Source of the DNA: Flavitalea sp035525775
GTDB taxonomy: Bacteria; Bacteroidota; Bacteroidia; Chitinophagales; Chitinophagaceae
Direction of reading: 5' to 3'
DNA: 64,000 nt
Assembly: GCA_035525775.1 (NCBI GenBank)
Contig: DATLDR010000243.1
Coordinates: 9,432-73,431 of the forward strand
The notes beneath the pieces were generated by a model that saw nothing but the letters and a program-made list of their open reading frames with translations, made no database searches and was not told where the DNA came from. The position numbers and the translations under genes are program-made. Positions 55,701-63,498 of the stretch are shown here, in pieces (the first letter of the stretch is position 1; the number at the start of each line of letters is the position of its first letter).

Positions 55701-56106
55701 TGCCGTTAAAATATTTGATTACAGTTCATCATGCATTGCTTTGAATGAAGGGGATGGCAGGTTCACCATCAAGAAACTTCCTTTGAATGTGCAGTTGTCA
55801 TCGGTTAATGCTATTCATGTTTGTGATTTAAATAATGATAATTTGCCGGACTTGATACTTGGCGGAAATGAATTTAATTTTCTACCTCAGTTCTGCCGTT
55901 TAGATGCGAGCTATGGCCATGTTCTGATAAATAAGGGCAACGGTGAGTTTGAGTGGTTGCCTTCTGACCGGTCCGGATTGGAATTGAGAGGGCAGATACG
56001 TGATATAGTGGAACTTAAAGGTAGAAACAAAAGATACCTTCTTATACTTCAAAACAATGAAGCTCCTGTATTGTATTCACTGGATGAACGCGTAACAGAT
56101 GAATAA
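52786..56106 (+). CDS. FG-GAP/VCBS repeat lipoprotein with ASPIC/UnbV domain (copy 1)
   Basis: A signal peptide with several Cys (FVCCACENKDK) suggests a lipoprotein. The 1106-residue body has many calcium-loop FG-GAP repeats such as DINNDGLPDVFF, DYDLDGDLDCYL and DINGDMYPDIYI, forming two beta-propeller-like blocks (about 60-480 and 640-900) around an ASPIC/UnbV domain (about 510-590, IGSTVKVF...IIPTRGFQSSVDYKIIIGLG). CRTAC1-like proteins of this kind are often found with SusC/SusD in Bacteroidota; their role is unknown. A paralogue lies at 57164-60523. The start could also be 52792. Confidence 0.88.
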   Translation: MRMFDYKVFILLLFVCCACENKDKHLFNLMENTGIDFTNTVRNNKQFNIFTYRNFYNGGGVAIGDINNDGLPDVFFTANMSSNKLYLNQGQFQFEDITEKAGILNKGKWATGIVFVDINHDNWLDIYVCFAGYQKGISNANELYINNKNSTFTEAAAQYNLNDSGYTTHAAFFDYDLDGDLDCYLLKNSFIPVNTLNYVNKRELRAADWPVADFLKGGGDKLLRNDDGKYTDISVEANIYGSLIGFGLGVTIGDINGDMYPDIYISNDFFEKDYLYINQKNGSFKEDLENWMQHISQSSMGADIADVNNDGYPDVFTTDMLPDDDYRLKTTTSFENYDINQLKLQNGFYHQFMQNTLQINSKNGKFYETAFYSGVAASDWSWGGLIFDADNDGLSDLFICNGIYNDVTDQDFIDFFANDVIQKMVLTGEKNEMDDIINKMPSHPIPNKAFRNIGSLKFSNNTEEWGLNEPSFSNGAAYGDLDNDGDLDLIVNNVNQKAFVYENNSRQVSGNNYIGFLLKGNASNTFAIGSTVKVFQGSQIITREIIPTRGFQSSVDYKIIIGLGKGYADSMTIIWPNLSVNTYLRPEINKVHVITQNKTDRYKYDSVKASKSTKILKSINADFEKHKEDVYVDFYYERGVPMMISKEGPKAAYGDVDNNGLTDVYICGAAGQAGQLYMQTSNGFHKKKVFDFERMAAYEDVDALFFDMDGDKDLDLFVGSGGNKFFRTSPELQNRIYKNDGKGNFTIDPNQLENMGMNTCCSVAEDFDQDGDIDLFIGSRSVPQNYGATPRSSLYLNDGTGKFTDISKTLNGGIAKIGMVTAATAADVNGDGRKELIVVGEWMAPKIFTFTNGGFKEIQSNLNSLYGWWRSVKCSDVDKDGDEDLVLGNIGENFYLHPNKNNPVKMFINDFERKGISDKIITRTVDGKDKPIFLKKDLLDQLTTLRKQNLKYFEYADKSVQELIKEDDLRKSAVKIFDYSSSCIALNEGDGRFTIKKLPLNVQLSSVNAIHVCDLNNDNLPDLILGGNEFNFLPQFCRLDASYGHVLINKGNGEFEWLPSDRSGLELRGQIRDIVELKGRNKRYLLILQNNEAPVLYSLDERVTDE

Positions 56107-56117
56107 ATCGAATTCAA

Positions 56118-57053
56118 CTAATATACCGGGTAACATATTTTAGTGACCCACTTCGAAGTATCGTGCTCATTTAACCTGTCGGTGATCAATGTTTGATAAG
56201 GTATAGCTGGTGATCTTCGCCTGTAATCATAAAGATAACGTTCAAATTCCTCCAGTGCATTTTTTATTGAGCACGGGCCGCCTTTCACGTCGGCTACAAG
56301 TATATTTCCCAACACCATTCTTTTTATTGCGAAGTGGGTACCTTTAACATCCAGGTCTTTATTCACAGGTATCCCAACTCTCGTTAAAAATTTTCCACTC
56401 GTTGTATCTACATTCAACATCGGGTAATTCAATTCTTTAGCATGTTTCTTGCCGATATGCTTCTTGAGGCTCTTCACAATCGCGTATATTTCGCTCGTAG
56501 AAGGATATTGCCTGCTTGTTTTTTCAGAAACGACAATCACTGAATCTTTAACCTTGGTTTCGCGGATATTAACTCCATATAAATTTTCAGTTTTATTCAT
56601 GAATGATTTCAGACATGATAAGATGGCCTGGGTATTTTTTTGAACTGTGCGGCTCTTCTTATAAACATCTATTTTAGAAAATGGTTCATAGCCACTTGTA
56701 ATATTTGTTTTCCATTCCATCACAATCGTGTTATTTCTCATGGTAGCCAGGATAAGTTCACTTGGGTAAATCTTTCCGCCTTCCATGATATCAATCGCAA
56801 ATGCCCGATACCTTAATTTGCGTAGATGATACAATGATCCCTTAAAGTATAAAGTGTCCTTCTTTGCATTTGTTTGTTTTTCCGGCCACCATTTTTCCCA
56901 ATTGTTGAAGTTCACCAATGACCGATAAACAGCTTCATCGCTCACTTTTGATATCGCTGTAGCAGATACTGTAATTGTTCGTGGGAGAAACCAGTAAATG
57001 GATATGAGAAGAGTAATCATCAAAACCGGAAAAAAAACAATCCATTTTTTCAT
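56118..57053 (-). CDS. SRPBCC-like / GyrI-like two-domain membrane protein
   Basis: One N-terminal transmembrane helix (about 4-24) is followed by an SRPBCC/polyketide-cyclase-like domain (about 30-160, with the start VSDEAVYRSLVNFNNWEKWWP) and a C-terminal GyrI-like effector-binding fold (about 170-311, with KFLTRVGIPVNKDLD and GGPCSIKNALEEFERYL). The combination is seen in Bacteroidota proteins of unknown function that may bind small hydrophobic ligands. The ATG at 57053 is preferred to a TTG at 57098. 311 residues. Ends 11 nt from VCBS copy 1; a remnant of a homologue lies at 60498-60650. Confidence 0.75.
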   Translation of the reverse strand: MKKWIVFFPVLMITLLISIYWFLPRTITVSATAISKVSDEAVYRSLVNFNNWEKWWPEKQTNAKKDTLYFKGSLYHLRKLRYRAFAIDIMEGGKIYPSELILATMRNNTIVMEWKTNITSGYEPFSKIDVYKKSRTVQKNTQAILSCLKSFMNKTENLYGVNIRETKVKDSVIVVSEKTSRQYPSTSEIYAIVKSLKKHIGKKHAKELNYPMLNVDTTSGKFLTRVGIPVNKDLDVKGTHFAIKRMVLGNILVADVKGGPCSIKNALEEFERYLYDYRRRSPAIPYQTLITDRLNEHDTSKWVTKICYPVY

Positions 57054-57102
57054 ACATGGAGCTACGATGAATAAAATTACCAATCTACGAAAAATCAAAG
57101 TA

Positions 57103-57135
57103 TTTCAAAGAAGAAGTTCAGGTTATGTAAATTTG
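57103..57135 (+). promoter_or_regulatory. Promoter of VCBS copy 2
   Basis: TTTC (57103-57106, one mismatch to TTTG), 21 nt, then TAAATTTG (57128-57135), an exact -7 match. The ATG follows 28 nt later. Confidence 0.5.
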
Positions 57136-57163
57136 ATGTTCCAATTCATTGCGTTCCGATTAT

Positions 57164-60100
57164 ATGCATTATAAAGTTTGGAAAACCTACTTGCTGATTA
57201 GTATAACTGGGTATGTTTTATTACTTTTTTCATGCTCCCGAGAGAAGGATAATTCGTATGCATTTGATGTATTGAATAGCGACAGAACAGGACTTGATTT
57301 TGCAAATGTTCTTACTTCAACAGATTCATTCAATCTTTTCAAGTACATGTACTTTTATAATGGGGCCGGCGTAGGGGTGGGTGACTTCAACAATGATGGA
57401 TTGCAGGATATATTTTTCTCCTCGAACCAGGGAGATAATTCATTATACCTGAACAAGGGTAACATGCAATTCAGAAATGTAACTAAAGAAGCAGGCTTAA
57501 TTGCTGATAATGCATGGAGCACGGGTGTATCAGTTGTTGATATTAATAATGATGGTCTATTGGATATATATGTATCACGTGTTGGCAAATTCAGGATCCT
57601 AAACAGCCAGAACCAGTTTCTGATATGTCAGGGGATAAATAAAGATGGTGTTCCGCAATATGCTGACAAGGCTAATGACTATGGTCTTGATTTCTCAGGA
57701 TTTGGGACGCAAGCTGCTTTCTTTGATTATGATATGGATGGTGATCTGGATGCATTTTTACTGAACCACTCTATTCATGAAGCGGGAAATTTCAGGGCCA
57801 GGAAAGAGTTTACAGGTACACACAATGCATTGTCAGGAGGCAGATTATTCAGAAACGATAGCCTGAAATTTACAGATGTGAGTGCTGAAAGCGGCATTAC
57901 GAACACAGCAATTGGTTACGGACTCGGTATAGTAGTAAGCGACATCAATTCAGATGGTTATCCTGATGTATACATTGGCAACGACTTTCATGAGAATGAT
58001 TATCTGTACATCAACCAGCATAACGGAACGTTCAGGGATCTTGCAGATTCGTGCCTGATGCATACAAGCCGGTATACGATGGGTGTGGATGCCGCGGATA
58101 TCAATAATGATGGTCTCCCCGAGATCATGTCTGTGGACATGTTACCATCAGATCCTTATATACTCAAACGTTCTCCTGGTGAAGACAGCTATGATGTATT
58201 TAATTTAAAGATCAGGTATGGGTACAATTATCAGTACACAAGAAATGCTTTACAGTATAACAGGGGTAATGGCCATTTCAGCGAAACAGGTCTATATAGT
58301 GGTGTTGCTGCCACCGATTGGTCATGGTCGCCATTGATTGTAGATTTTGATAACGACGGGCTCAAGGATTTATTTATATCCAATGGGATACCAAAACGGT
58401 TAAACGACATTGATTACATTAACTATATTTCTGACCAGTCTATTCAGCAAAAGATAAAGGATAATAAAATTGATGAAAAGGACAGAACACTCATTGATAA
58501 ATTTCCACAGATCAAAATCCCTAATAAGTTTTACATGAATACAGGGAATCTTAAATTTCAGGATATAAATGATATGGTTGAAGATGCTTCTACCTATTCT
58601 AACGGTGCCGCGTATGCGGATTTTGACAATGACGGGGATATGGATGTAGTGGTTAATAACATCGATGAGAACGCCCTCATTTACAGGAACACCTCAAATG
58701 ATAGAAAGAATAAAAATTATGTAGATGTAGAACTGCATGGTCCATCGCATAATATAAACGCCCTGGGTGCAAAAGTTTTCCTGTATTCAGGTAACAAAAA
58801 AGAACGTTATGAAAAATTTCCGGTACGTGGGTTTCTTTCAAGCATGGAAGAGCCTTTGCACATAGGTACAGGAGGAGCTGCAATTGATTCTGTAATACTC
58901 ATATGGCCGGATAACACTTTTCAAAAATTGCAATTCCGGCAAGACAGCTCTCGCATAACGGCATATTACAAATCTGGTTTGCCTGTATATAATTACACCC
59001 AACCGGTAACCAGCCATTCAGTGCCGCTGTACACTGCAAAGGATATTACAGGTGAAACGGGCATCAGGTTCTTACATAAAGAGAACTCATTTGCTGAATT
59101 TGACCGCGAACCTTTGATGCCACACATGATCTCCACTGAAGGGCCGGCTTTAGCAGTTGCAGATGCAGATCACAATGGATTAGACGACGTTTTTATTGGT
59201 GGTGCAAAAGGTGGTAGAAGAAGTTTATTTCTTCAGCAGCGTGGAGGAAAGTTCATCGAGCTGGATCAGCCAGCTATGCATGCCGATAGTAATTATGAGG
59301 ATGTGGACGCGCAATGGCATGATGTGAATAACGACAATAATGTTGATCTGATCATTGCGAGTGGCGGCAATGAGTACTTTGGAAATGATGCTCATCTGCT
59401 GCCAAGAATATATCTGAATGATGGAAAAGGAAATCTTACACGAAAAGAAGATGCGATAACAGGCATTTTTGAAACACTGGGTTGTGTAGCAGTGAACGAC
59501 ATCAACGCAGACGGCTATATTGACCTGTTTATTGGCGGCCGAGGAATTCCATGGCAATTCGGTGCAAACACATCATCCTATGTGCTGATAAATGATGGTA
59601 CAGGAAAATTTATTGATCAGACGGACAAGTATTCATCTGACTTAAAAAATGCAGGATTTGTTACGGGTGCAATATGGGCCGACATGAACAACGACAACAC
59701 AAAAGACCTTGTACTTTGTTCGGAGTGGGGAACAATCGATGCTTATATCAACTTACATGGTAGGCTGCAAAAGAAAACAATCTGCAACAGGAAAGGGTGG
59801 TGGAATTTTATTGTTCCTGTTGATGTGGATGGGGATGGAAAAATGGATATCGTTGCAGGGAATGTTGGATTGAACAGCCGCCTTACTGCAACTGTAAACC
59901 ATCCGGTAAAATTATATTACAATGATTTTGATGAAAACGGAAAAAAAGAACAGGTACTTACTTATTATATAAATGGAAAAGAAATTCCATTTGCAAGCAA
60001 AGCAGAAATGGAAAGACAACTGCCAGGATTAAGAAAACGCTTCAATTACGCCAGAGATTTTGCAATAGCCAGTCTGGAGGATATAGTGAGCGGGAGAAAG

Positions 60101-60523
60101 CTTTCTGAGGCATCCCATTATTCAGCTGACTATTTCAGCAATTGCGTGTTGACGAATAAAGGAAACATGATATTTCAGTTATCTGAACTGCCCTGGGAAG
60201 CACAGCTCACATCATTTCGTAATGCAATAGTGGTGAATGCTAATGATGATAAATATCCCGATGTGTTGCTTGTTGGCAATTACTATGAGAATAATATCGA
60301 GATGGGAAGATATGATGCAGATTATGGATCAGTGCTGTTGAATAACGGCAAAGGAGGATTTGATTACAGCATGCTGAATGGAGTTGCGGTGAAAGGACAA
60401 TCAAGGCGTGTACAAAAAATAAAAATAGGTGACAGCGAAGCATTTGTGATTGCCCGTAATAACGACAGTACTGTTGTTATCCGTTTCGAAAAAAGCATCA
60501 ATAAACAGGGCCATCAATTTTAA
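57164..60523 (+). CDS. FG-GAP/VCBS repeat lipoprotein with ASPIC/UnbV domain (copy 2)
   Basis: Paralogue of the protein at 52786-56106 with the same architecture: signal peptide ending LLFSCSREKD (lipoprotein), FG-GAP repeats (DFNNDGLQDIFF, DINNDGLLDIYV, DYDMDGDLDAFLL), an ASPIC/UnbV domain at about 517-590 (GAKVFLYSGNKK...VRGFLSSMEEPLHIGTG) and a second propeller block. 1119 residues from the ATG at 57164; a TTG five codons earlier was discarded. Probably outer-membrane anchored. The stop overlaps the remnant at 60498-60650 on the other strand. Confidence 0.88.
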   Translation: MHYKVWKTYLLISITGYVLLLFSCSREKDNSYAFDVLNSDRTGLDFANVLTSTDSFNLFKYMYFYNGAGVGVGDFNNDGLQDIFFSSNQGDNSLYLNKGNMQFRNVTKEAGLIADNAWSTGVSVVDINNDGLLDIYVSRVGKFRILNSQNQFLICQGINKDGVPQYADKANDYGLDFSGFGTQAAFFDYDMDGDLDAFLLNHSIHEAGNFRARKEFTGTHNALSGGRLFRNDSLKFTDVSAESGITNTAIGYGLGIVVSDINSDGYPDVYIGNDFHENDYLYINQHNGTFRDLADSCLMHTSRYTMGVDAADINNDGLPEIMSVDMLPSDPYILKRSPGEDSYDVFNLKIRYGYNYQYTRNALQYNRGNGHFSETGLYSGVAATDWSWSPLIVDFDNDGLKDLFISNGIPKRLNDIDYINYISDQSIQQKIKDNKIDEKDRTLIDKFPQIKIPNKFYMNTGNLKFQDINDMVEDASTYSNGAAYADFDNDGDMDVVVNNIDENALIYRNTSNDRKNKNYVDVELHGPSHNINALGAKVFLYSGNKKERYEKFPVRGFLSSMEEPLHIGTGGAAIDSVILIWPDNTFQKLQFRQDSSRITAYYKSGLPVYNYTQPVTSHSVPLYTAKDITGETGIRFLHKENSFAEFDREPLMPHMISTEGPALAVADADHNGLDDVFIGGAKGGRRSLFLQQRGGKFIELDQPAMHADSNYEDVDAQWHDVNNDNNVDLIIASGGNEYFGNDAHLLPRIYLNDGKGNLTRKEDAITGIFETLGCVAVNDINADGYIDLFIGGRGIPWQFGANTSSYVLINDGTGKFIDQTDKYSSDLKNAGFVTGAIWADMNNDNTKDLVLCSEWGTIDAYINLHGRLQKKTICNRKGWWNFIVPVDVDGDGKMDIVAGNVGLNSRLTATVNHPVKLYYNDFDENGKKEQVLTYYINGKEIPFASKAEMERQLPGLRKRFNYARDFAIASLEDIVSGRKLSEASHYSADYFSNCVLTNKGNMIFQLSELPWEAQLTSFRNAIVVNANDDKYPDVLLVGNYYENNIEMGRYDADYGSVLLNNGKGGFDYSMLNGVAVKGQSRRVQKIKIGDSEAFVIARNNDSTVVIRFEKSINKQGHQF

Positions 60524-60650
60524 TAACCCATTTTGAAATATCTGGTCCTTTCAATCTGTGAGTAACAAGATATTCAAACAGGGACGGCACAGGGGTAAAT
60601 TTCTTTGCAAAATTTTTATTGATTTTCAATTGATTATGAAAGTGCAATTA
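60498..60650 (-). pseudogene. C-terminal remnant of an SRPBCC/GyrI-like gene
   Basis: Read on the minus strand, the frame ending at 60498 encodes RLKGPDISKWVIKIDGPVY followed by a stop; the intact gene at 56118 ends RLNEHDTSKWVTKICYPVY, 12 of 19 identical, and the residues before it (PVPSLFEYLVT against AIPYQTLIT) also align. An in-frame stop at 60648-60650 and the absence of a start or any N-terminal half show that only the last 50 or so codons survive. It overlaps the end of VCBS copy 2 by 26 nt. Confidence 0.75.
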
Positions 60651-60692
60651 AAAATACTCGTGTGAATTAGGTGTATTATAGTTTCATGCCCC

Positions 60693-60700
60693 TACCTTTG
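60693..60700 (+). promoter_or_regulatory. -7 promoter element of the rplM operon
   Basis: TACCTTTG is an exact TAnnTTTG match, 58 nt before rplM. No clear -33 TTTG is seen at 19-21 nt upstream, but this is the only good candidate before the ribosomal genes. Confidence 0.45.
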
Positions 60701-60758
60701 CGCTCCATTTTAAATAATATTTTTCCCGGGTTGGCGGAGAGATATCAAAAAAAGTACA

Positions 60759-61202
60759 ATGAGCAAATTACATTTCACTACAAAACATGCTAACGCGGCT
60801 ACCGTGAAGCACAACTGGTACGTTGTGGACGGTACCAATCAAACCGTTGGACGCATGTGTGCCAAAATAGCTGCCGTTCTTAAAGGTAAGAACAAGGCCT
60901 ATTATACGCCACATGTTGATTGCGGAGACTTTATTGTTGTTATAAATGCGAACAAGGTAAAATTCACAGGAAACAAACTCGAAGACAAGGAATACCTGAC
61001 ATTCTCAGGATATCCCGGTGGTCAGAAAGCTGAAACTGCCAAGAATCTTCTTGCACGCCGTCCTGAGGCCGTTATCGAAAGAGCGGTGAAAGGCATGTTA
61101 CCAAAGAACAGGCTTGGACGTAAAATGTTCAAAAAGCTGTTCGTGTATGCCGATGCAGAACATCAGCACACTGCACAGAAACCACAACCTTTAACTTTCT
61201 AA
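60759..61202 (+). CDS. rplM: 50S ribosomal protein L13
   Basis: uL13, an early assembly protein of the large subunit. WYVVDGTNQTVGRMCAKIA, the DCGDFIVVINANKVKFTGNK segment and KGMLPKNRLGRKMFKKLFVY are family signatures. 147 residues, complete. First gene of rplM-rpsI-rpsB-tsf-pyrH; rpsI follows after 10 nt. Confidence 0.97.
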   Translation: MSKLHFTTKHANAATVKHNWYVVDGTNQTVGRMCAKIAAVLKGKNKAYYTPHVDCGDFIVVINANKVKFTGNKLEDKEYLTFSGYPGGQKAETAKNLLARRPEAVIERAVKGMLPKNRLGRKMFKKLFVYADAEHQHTAQKPQPLTF

Positions 61203-61212
61203 TCGAGTATAC

Positions 61213-61602
61213 ATGGAAAAGCAAAAAAATGCCGTAGGTCGCCGTAAGGAAGCCGTTACCAGGATCTTCCTTCAAAAAGGAAACGGGAACATTACGGTGA
61301 ACGATAAAAATTACAAGGAATATTTTTCATTGCAATACCTCCAGAACCAGGTGGAGCTGCCTCTTAAAACCATTCAGTCACTCGATAAATTTGATGTGAA
61401 GATCAATGCTGCAGGTGGTGGCATGAAGGGTCAGGCAGAAGCTGCTAAGCTGGGCATCGCCAGGGCGCTCGTTGAGCTGAATCCTGAGTTTCGTCCGGCA
61501 TTAAAAGCTGTTGGTGTATTAAAACGTGATCCGAGATCTGTTGAGCGTAAAAAATTCGGACACAAGAAAGCCCGTAAGAGCTTCCAGTTCAGCAAGCGTT
61601 AA
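61213..61602 (+). CDS. rpsI: 30S ribosomal protein S9
   Basis: uS9, whose C-terminal tail reaches the decoding P site. VGRRKEAVTRIFLQKGNG near the start, GGGMKGQAEAAKLGIARAL in the middle and the C-terminal KKFGHKKARKSFQFSKR tail with the terminal Lys-Arg. 129 residues, complete; paired with rplM as in most bacteria. Confidence 0.97.
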   Translation: MEKQKNAVGRRKEAVTRIFLQKGNGNITVNDKNYKEYFSLQYLQNQVELPLKTIQSLDKFDVKINAAGGGMKGQAEAAKLGIARALVELNPEFRPALKAVGVLKRDPRSVERKKFGHKKARKSFQFSKR

Positions 61603-61632
61603 TCACAACTTTCAAATTTCAACTCATAATAA

Positions 61633-62532
61633 ATGGAAAACAACACTTCATTGCAACAGCAATTACTTGAGGCAGGCGTACATTTTGGTCACCTGCGCAA
61701 GAAGTGGAACCCTAAAATGCTGCCTTTCATTTTCGCAGAGAAAAAAGGTATTCATATCATCGATCTTAATAAAACAACTGAAAGCCTTCAGGAAGTTGCC
61801 GGTGTACTTAAGCAAATAGCACGCAGCGGAAAAAAGATCATGTTCGTTGGTACGAAGAAGCAGGCTAAAGAAATCGTAACAGAATGTGCACGCCGAATCA
61901 ATATGCCATTTGCTACTGAGCGCTGGTTAGGTGGGATGCTTACCAACTTCAATACCGTACGCAAAAGTGTAAAAAAGATGCAGAGCATTGACAAGATGCT
62001 TGGTGATGGCAGTGCGGAAAGTCTGACAAAGAAAGAACGTCTTCAGCTTCAGCGCGACCGCGATAAGATGGATAAAGTGCTGGGTGGTATCTCTCAACTC
62101 GGAAGGGTGCCTGCAGCATTGTTCATTATAGACATCGGGCATGAGCACATAGCCCTTGCAGAAGCAAAGCGCTTAGGCATTACAACATTCGGTATAGTAG
62201 ATACCAACTGCGATCCGAATAAAGTGGATTTTGCTATTCCCGGTAACGACGATGCTACAAAATCCATTGCAATCATTACTCAGTATGTTACAGCTGCTAT
62301 TGCTGAAGGTCTTGCTGAACGACAGGCTGCAAAAGATGAAGATGTAGATGATGCTTCAGGCGATGATAATGAAAAGAAGGCCGACCGCTTACAGGCAGAG
62401 GCTGAATCCGAAGCGGGACGCGGACGCGGAGAAAACAGGGGCCGCAGCGGACCAGGCGGCGGTGGTGGTGGACAAAGACGCCGTACACCTAGCGGAGGCG
62501 GTGGCGGACGCAGACCAGGCGGACCGAGATAA
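61633..62532 (+). CDS. rpsB: 30S ribosomal protein S2 with Gly/Arg-rich tail
   Basis: uS2: LLEAGVHFGHLRKKWNPKM at the start, RWLGGMLTNFNTVRKSV and the AIPGNDDATKSI segment of the S2 family. The core ends near residue 228; a 70-residue tail follows, first acidic (KDEDVDDASGDDNEKK), then Gly/Arg-rich with RGRGENRGRSGPGGGGGG-type RGG repeats. E. coli S2 has 241 residues, this one 299. The tail is probably disordered and may bind RNA. Followed by tsf after 97 nt that contain nested hairpins. Confidence 0.96.
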   Translation: MENNTSLQQQLLEAGVHFGHLRKKWNPKMLPFIFAEKKGIHIIDLNKTTESLQEVAGVLKQIARSGKKIMFVGTKKQAKEIVTECARRINMPFATERWLGGMLTNFNTVRKSVKKMQSIDKMLGDGSAESLTKKERLQLQRDRDKMDKVLGGISQLGRVPAALFIIDIGHEHIALAEAKRLGITTFGIVDTNCDPNKVDFAIPGNDDATKSIAIITQYVTAAIAEGLAERQAAKDEDVDDASGDDNEKKADRLQAEAESEAGRGRGENRGRSGPGGGGGGQRRRTPSGGGGGRRPGGPR

Positions 62533-62535
62533 CAG

Positions 62536-62577
62536 ATGAGAAACGACTCATTAGAGTCAAGGAAAAACAATTCTCAT
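62536..62577 (+). promoter_or_regulatory. Nested hairpin between rpsB and tsf
   Basis: ATGAGAA (62536-62542) pairs with TTCTCAT (62571-62577), and inside it GACTC (62545-62549) pairs with GAGTC (62554-62558). There is no clear T-run, so it may set the rpsB:tsf expression ratio or mRNA stability rather than end transcription. Confidence 0.45.
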
Positions 62578-62629
62578 TTATCTATTATCGTTTTCCGAAA
62601 ACCAATTTCAATCTATTAAAAATTACTCA

Positions 62630-63469
62630 ATGTCAACAGCAACAATAACCGCGGCTGACATCAATAAGCTTCGCCAGGCAACCGGCGCAGGCATGATGGA
62701 CTGCCGTAAAGCATTAACAGAAACGAACGGAGACTTTGAAGCAGCTATAGACTGGCTTAGAAAAAAAGGTGCAAAAGTTGCTGCTCTTCGTGGTGACCGC
62801 GAAGCAAAAGAGGGTGTAGTGATTGCTAAAACAACAGCAGACAATAAAACAGGCATTGCCTTCTGTGTAAGCTGTGAAACGGACTTCGTAAGCAAGAATG
62901 CAGACTTTGTTGCCTTTGCACAAAGTATCGGCGATGCAGCTATTGCCGGTAATGTGAAGAGCGTGGACGAACTCAATAATTCTTCTATCAACGGTGCAAA
63001 AATCGCTGACCTTGTTAACGACAAGCTGGCAAGCATCGGAGAAAATATAGGCATCACAAAATTCGAGCGTGTAAATGCTGAATATGTGGCTTCATATATT
63101 CATGGTGCAAACCGTATAGGTGTTCTCGTAGGTTTTAACAAGCCTGCAGTCGATGCTGGTAAAGATGTTGCCATGCAGATCGCCGCCATGAATCCGGTAG
63201 CAGTTGATGCGGAAAGTGTTCCTGCAACTACTATTGAAAGAGAAAGAGCTATAGTTACTGAACAGATCAAAGCCGATCCTAAGATGGCAGGTAAACCTGC
63301 CGAGATGATTTCCAAGATCGCTGATGGCAAACTGAATGCATTCTTCAAAGAACAAACATTGCTCGCACAGATCTTCGTGAAAGACGGAACAAAAAGTGTT
63401 GCAGATCATCTTAAAGGCGTAGATTCAGGTATAAAAGTGACAGAGTTCAAAAGAGTTGCACTGGGATAA
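62630..63469 (+). CDS. tsf: Translation elongation factor Ts
   Basis: Nucleotide-exchange factor for EF-Tu. The N-terminal UBA-like part has LRQATGAGMMDCRKALTETN and AIDWLRKKG; then CVSCETDFVSKN, and the core with VLVGFNKP and DVAMQIAAMNP. 279 residues, complete. Gene order rpsB-tsf-pyrH is conserved. Confidence 0.97.
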   Translation: MSTATITAADINKLRQATGAGMMDCRKALTETNGDFEAAIDWLRKKGAKVAALRGDREAKEGVVIAKTTADNKTGIAFCVSCETDFVSKNADFVAFAQSIGDAAIAGNVKSVDELNNSSINGAKIADLVNDKLASIGENIGITKFERVNAEYVASYIHGANRIGVLVGFNKPAVDAGKDVAMQIAAMNPVAVDAESVPATTIERERAIVTEQIKADPKMAGKPAEMISKIADGKLNAFFKEQTLLAQIFVKDGTKSVADHLKGVDSGIKVTEFKRVALG

Positions 63470-63498
63470 TTTTTCCCTTTAAAATCTTACAGATCTAA

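Noticed and set aside
62280..62570. Proline-rich minus-strand frame opposite the end of rpsB
   Set aside because: The proline runs are the complement of the Gly-rich S2 tail codons.
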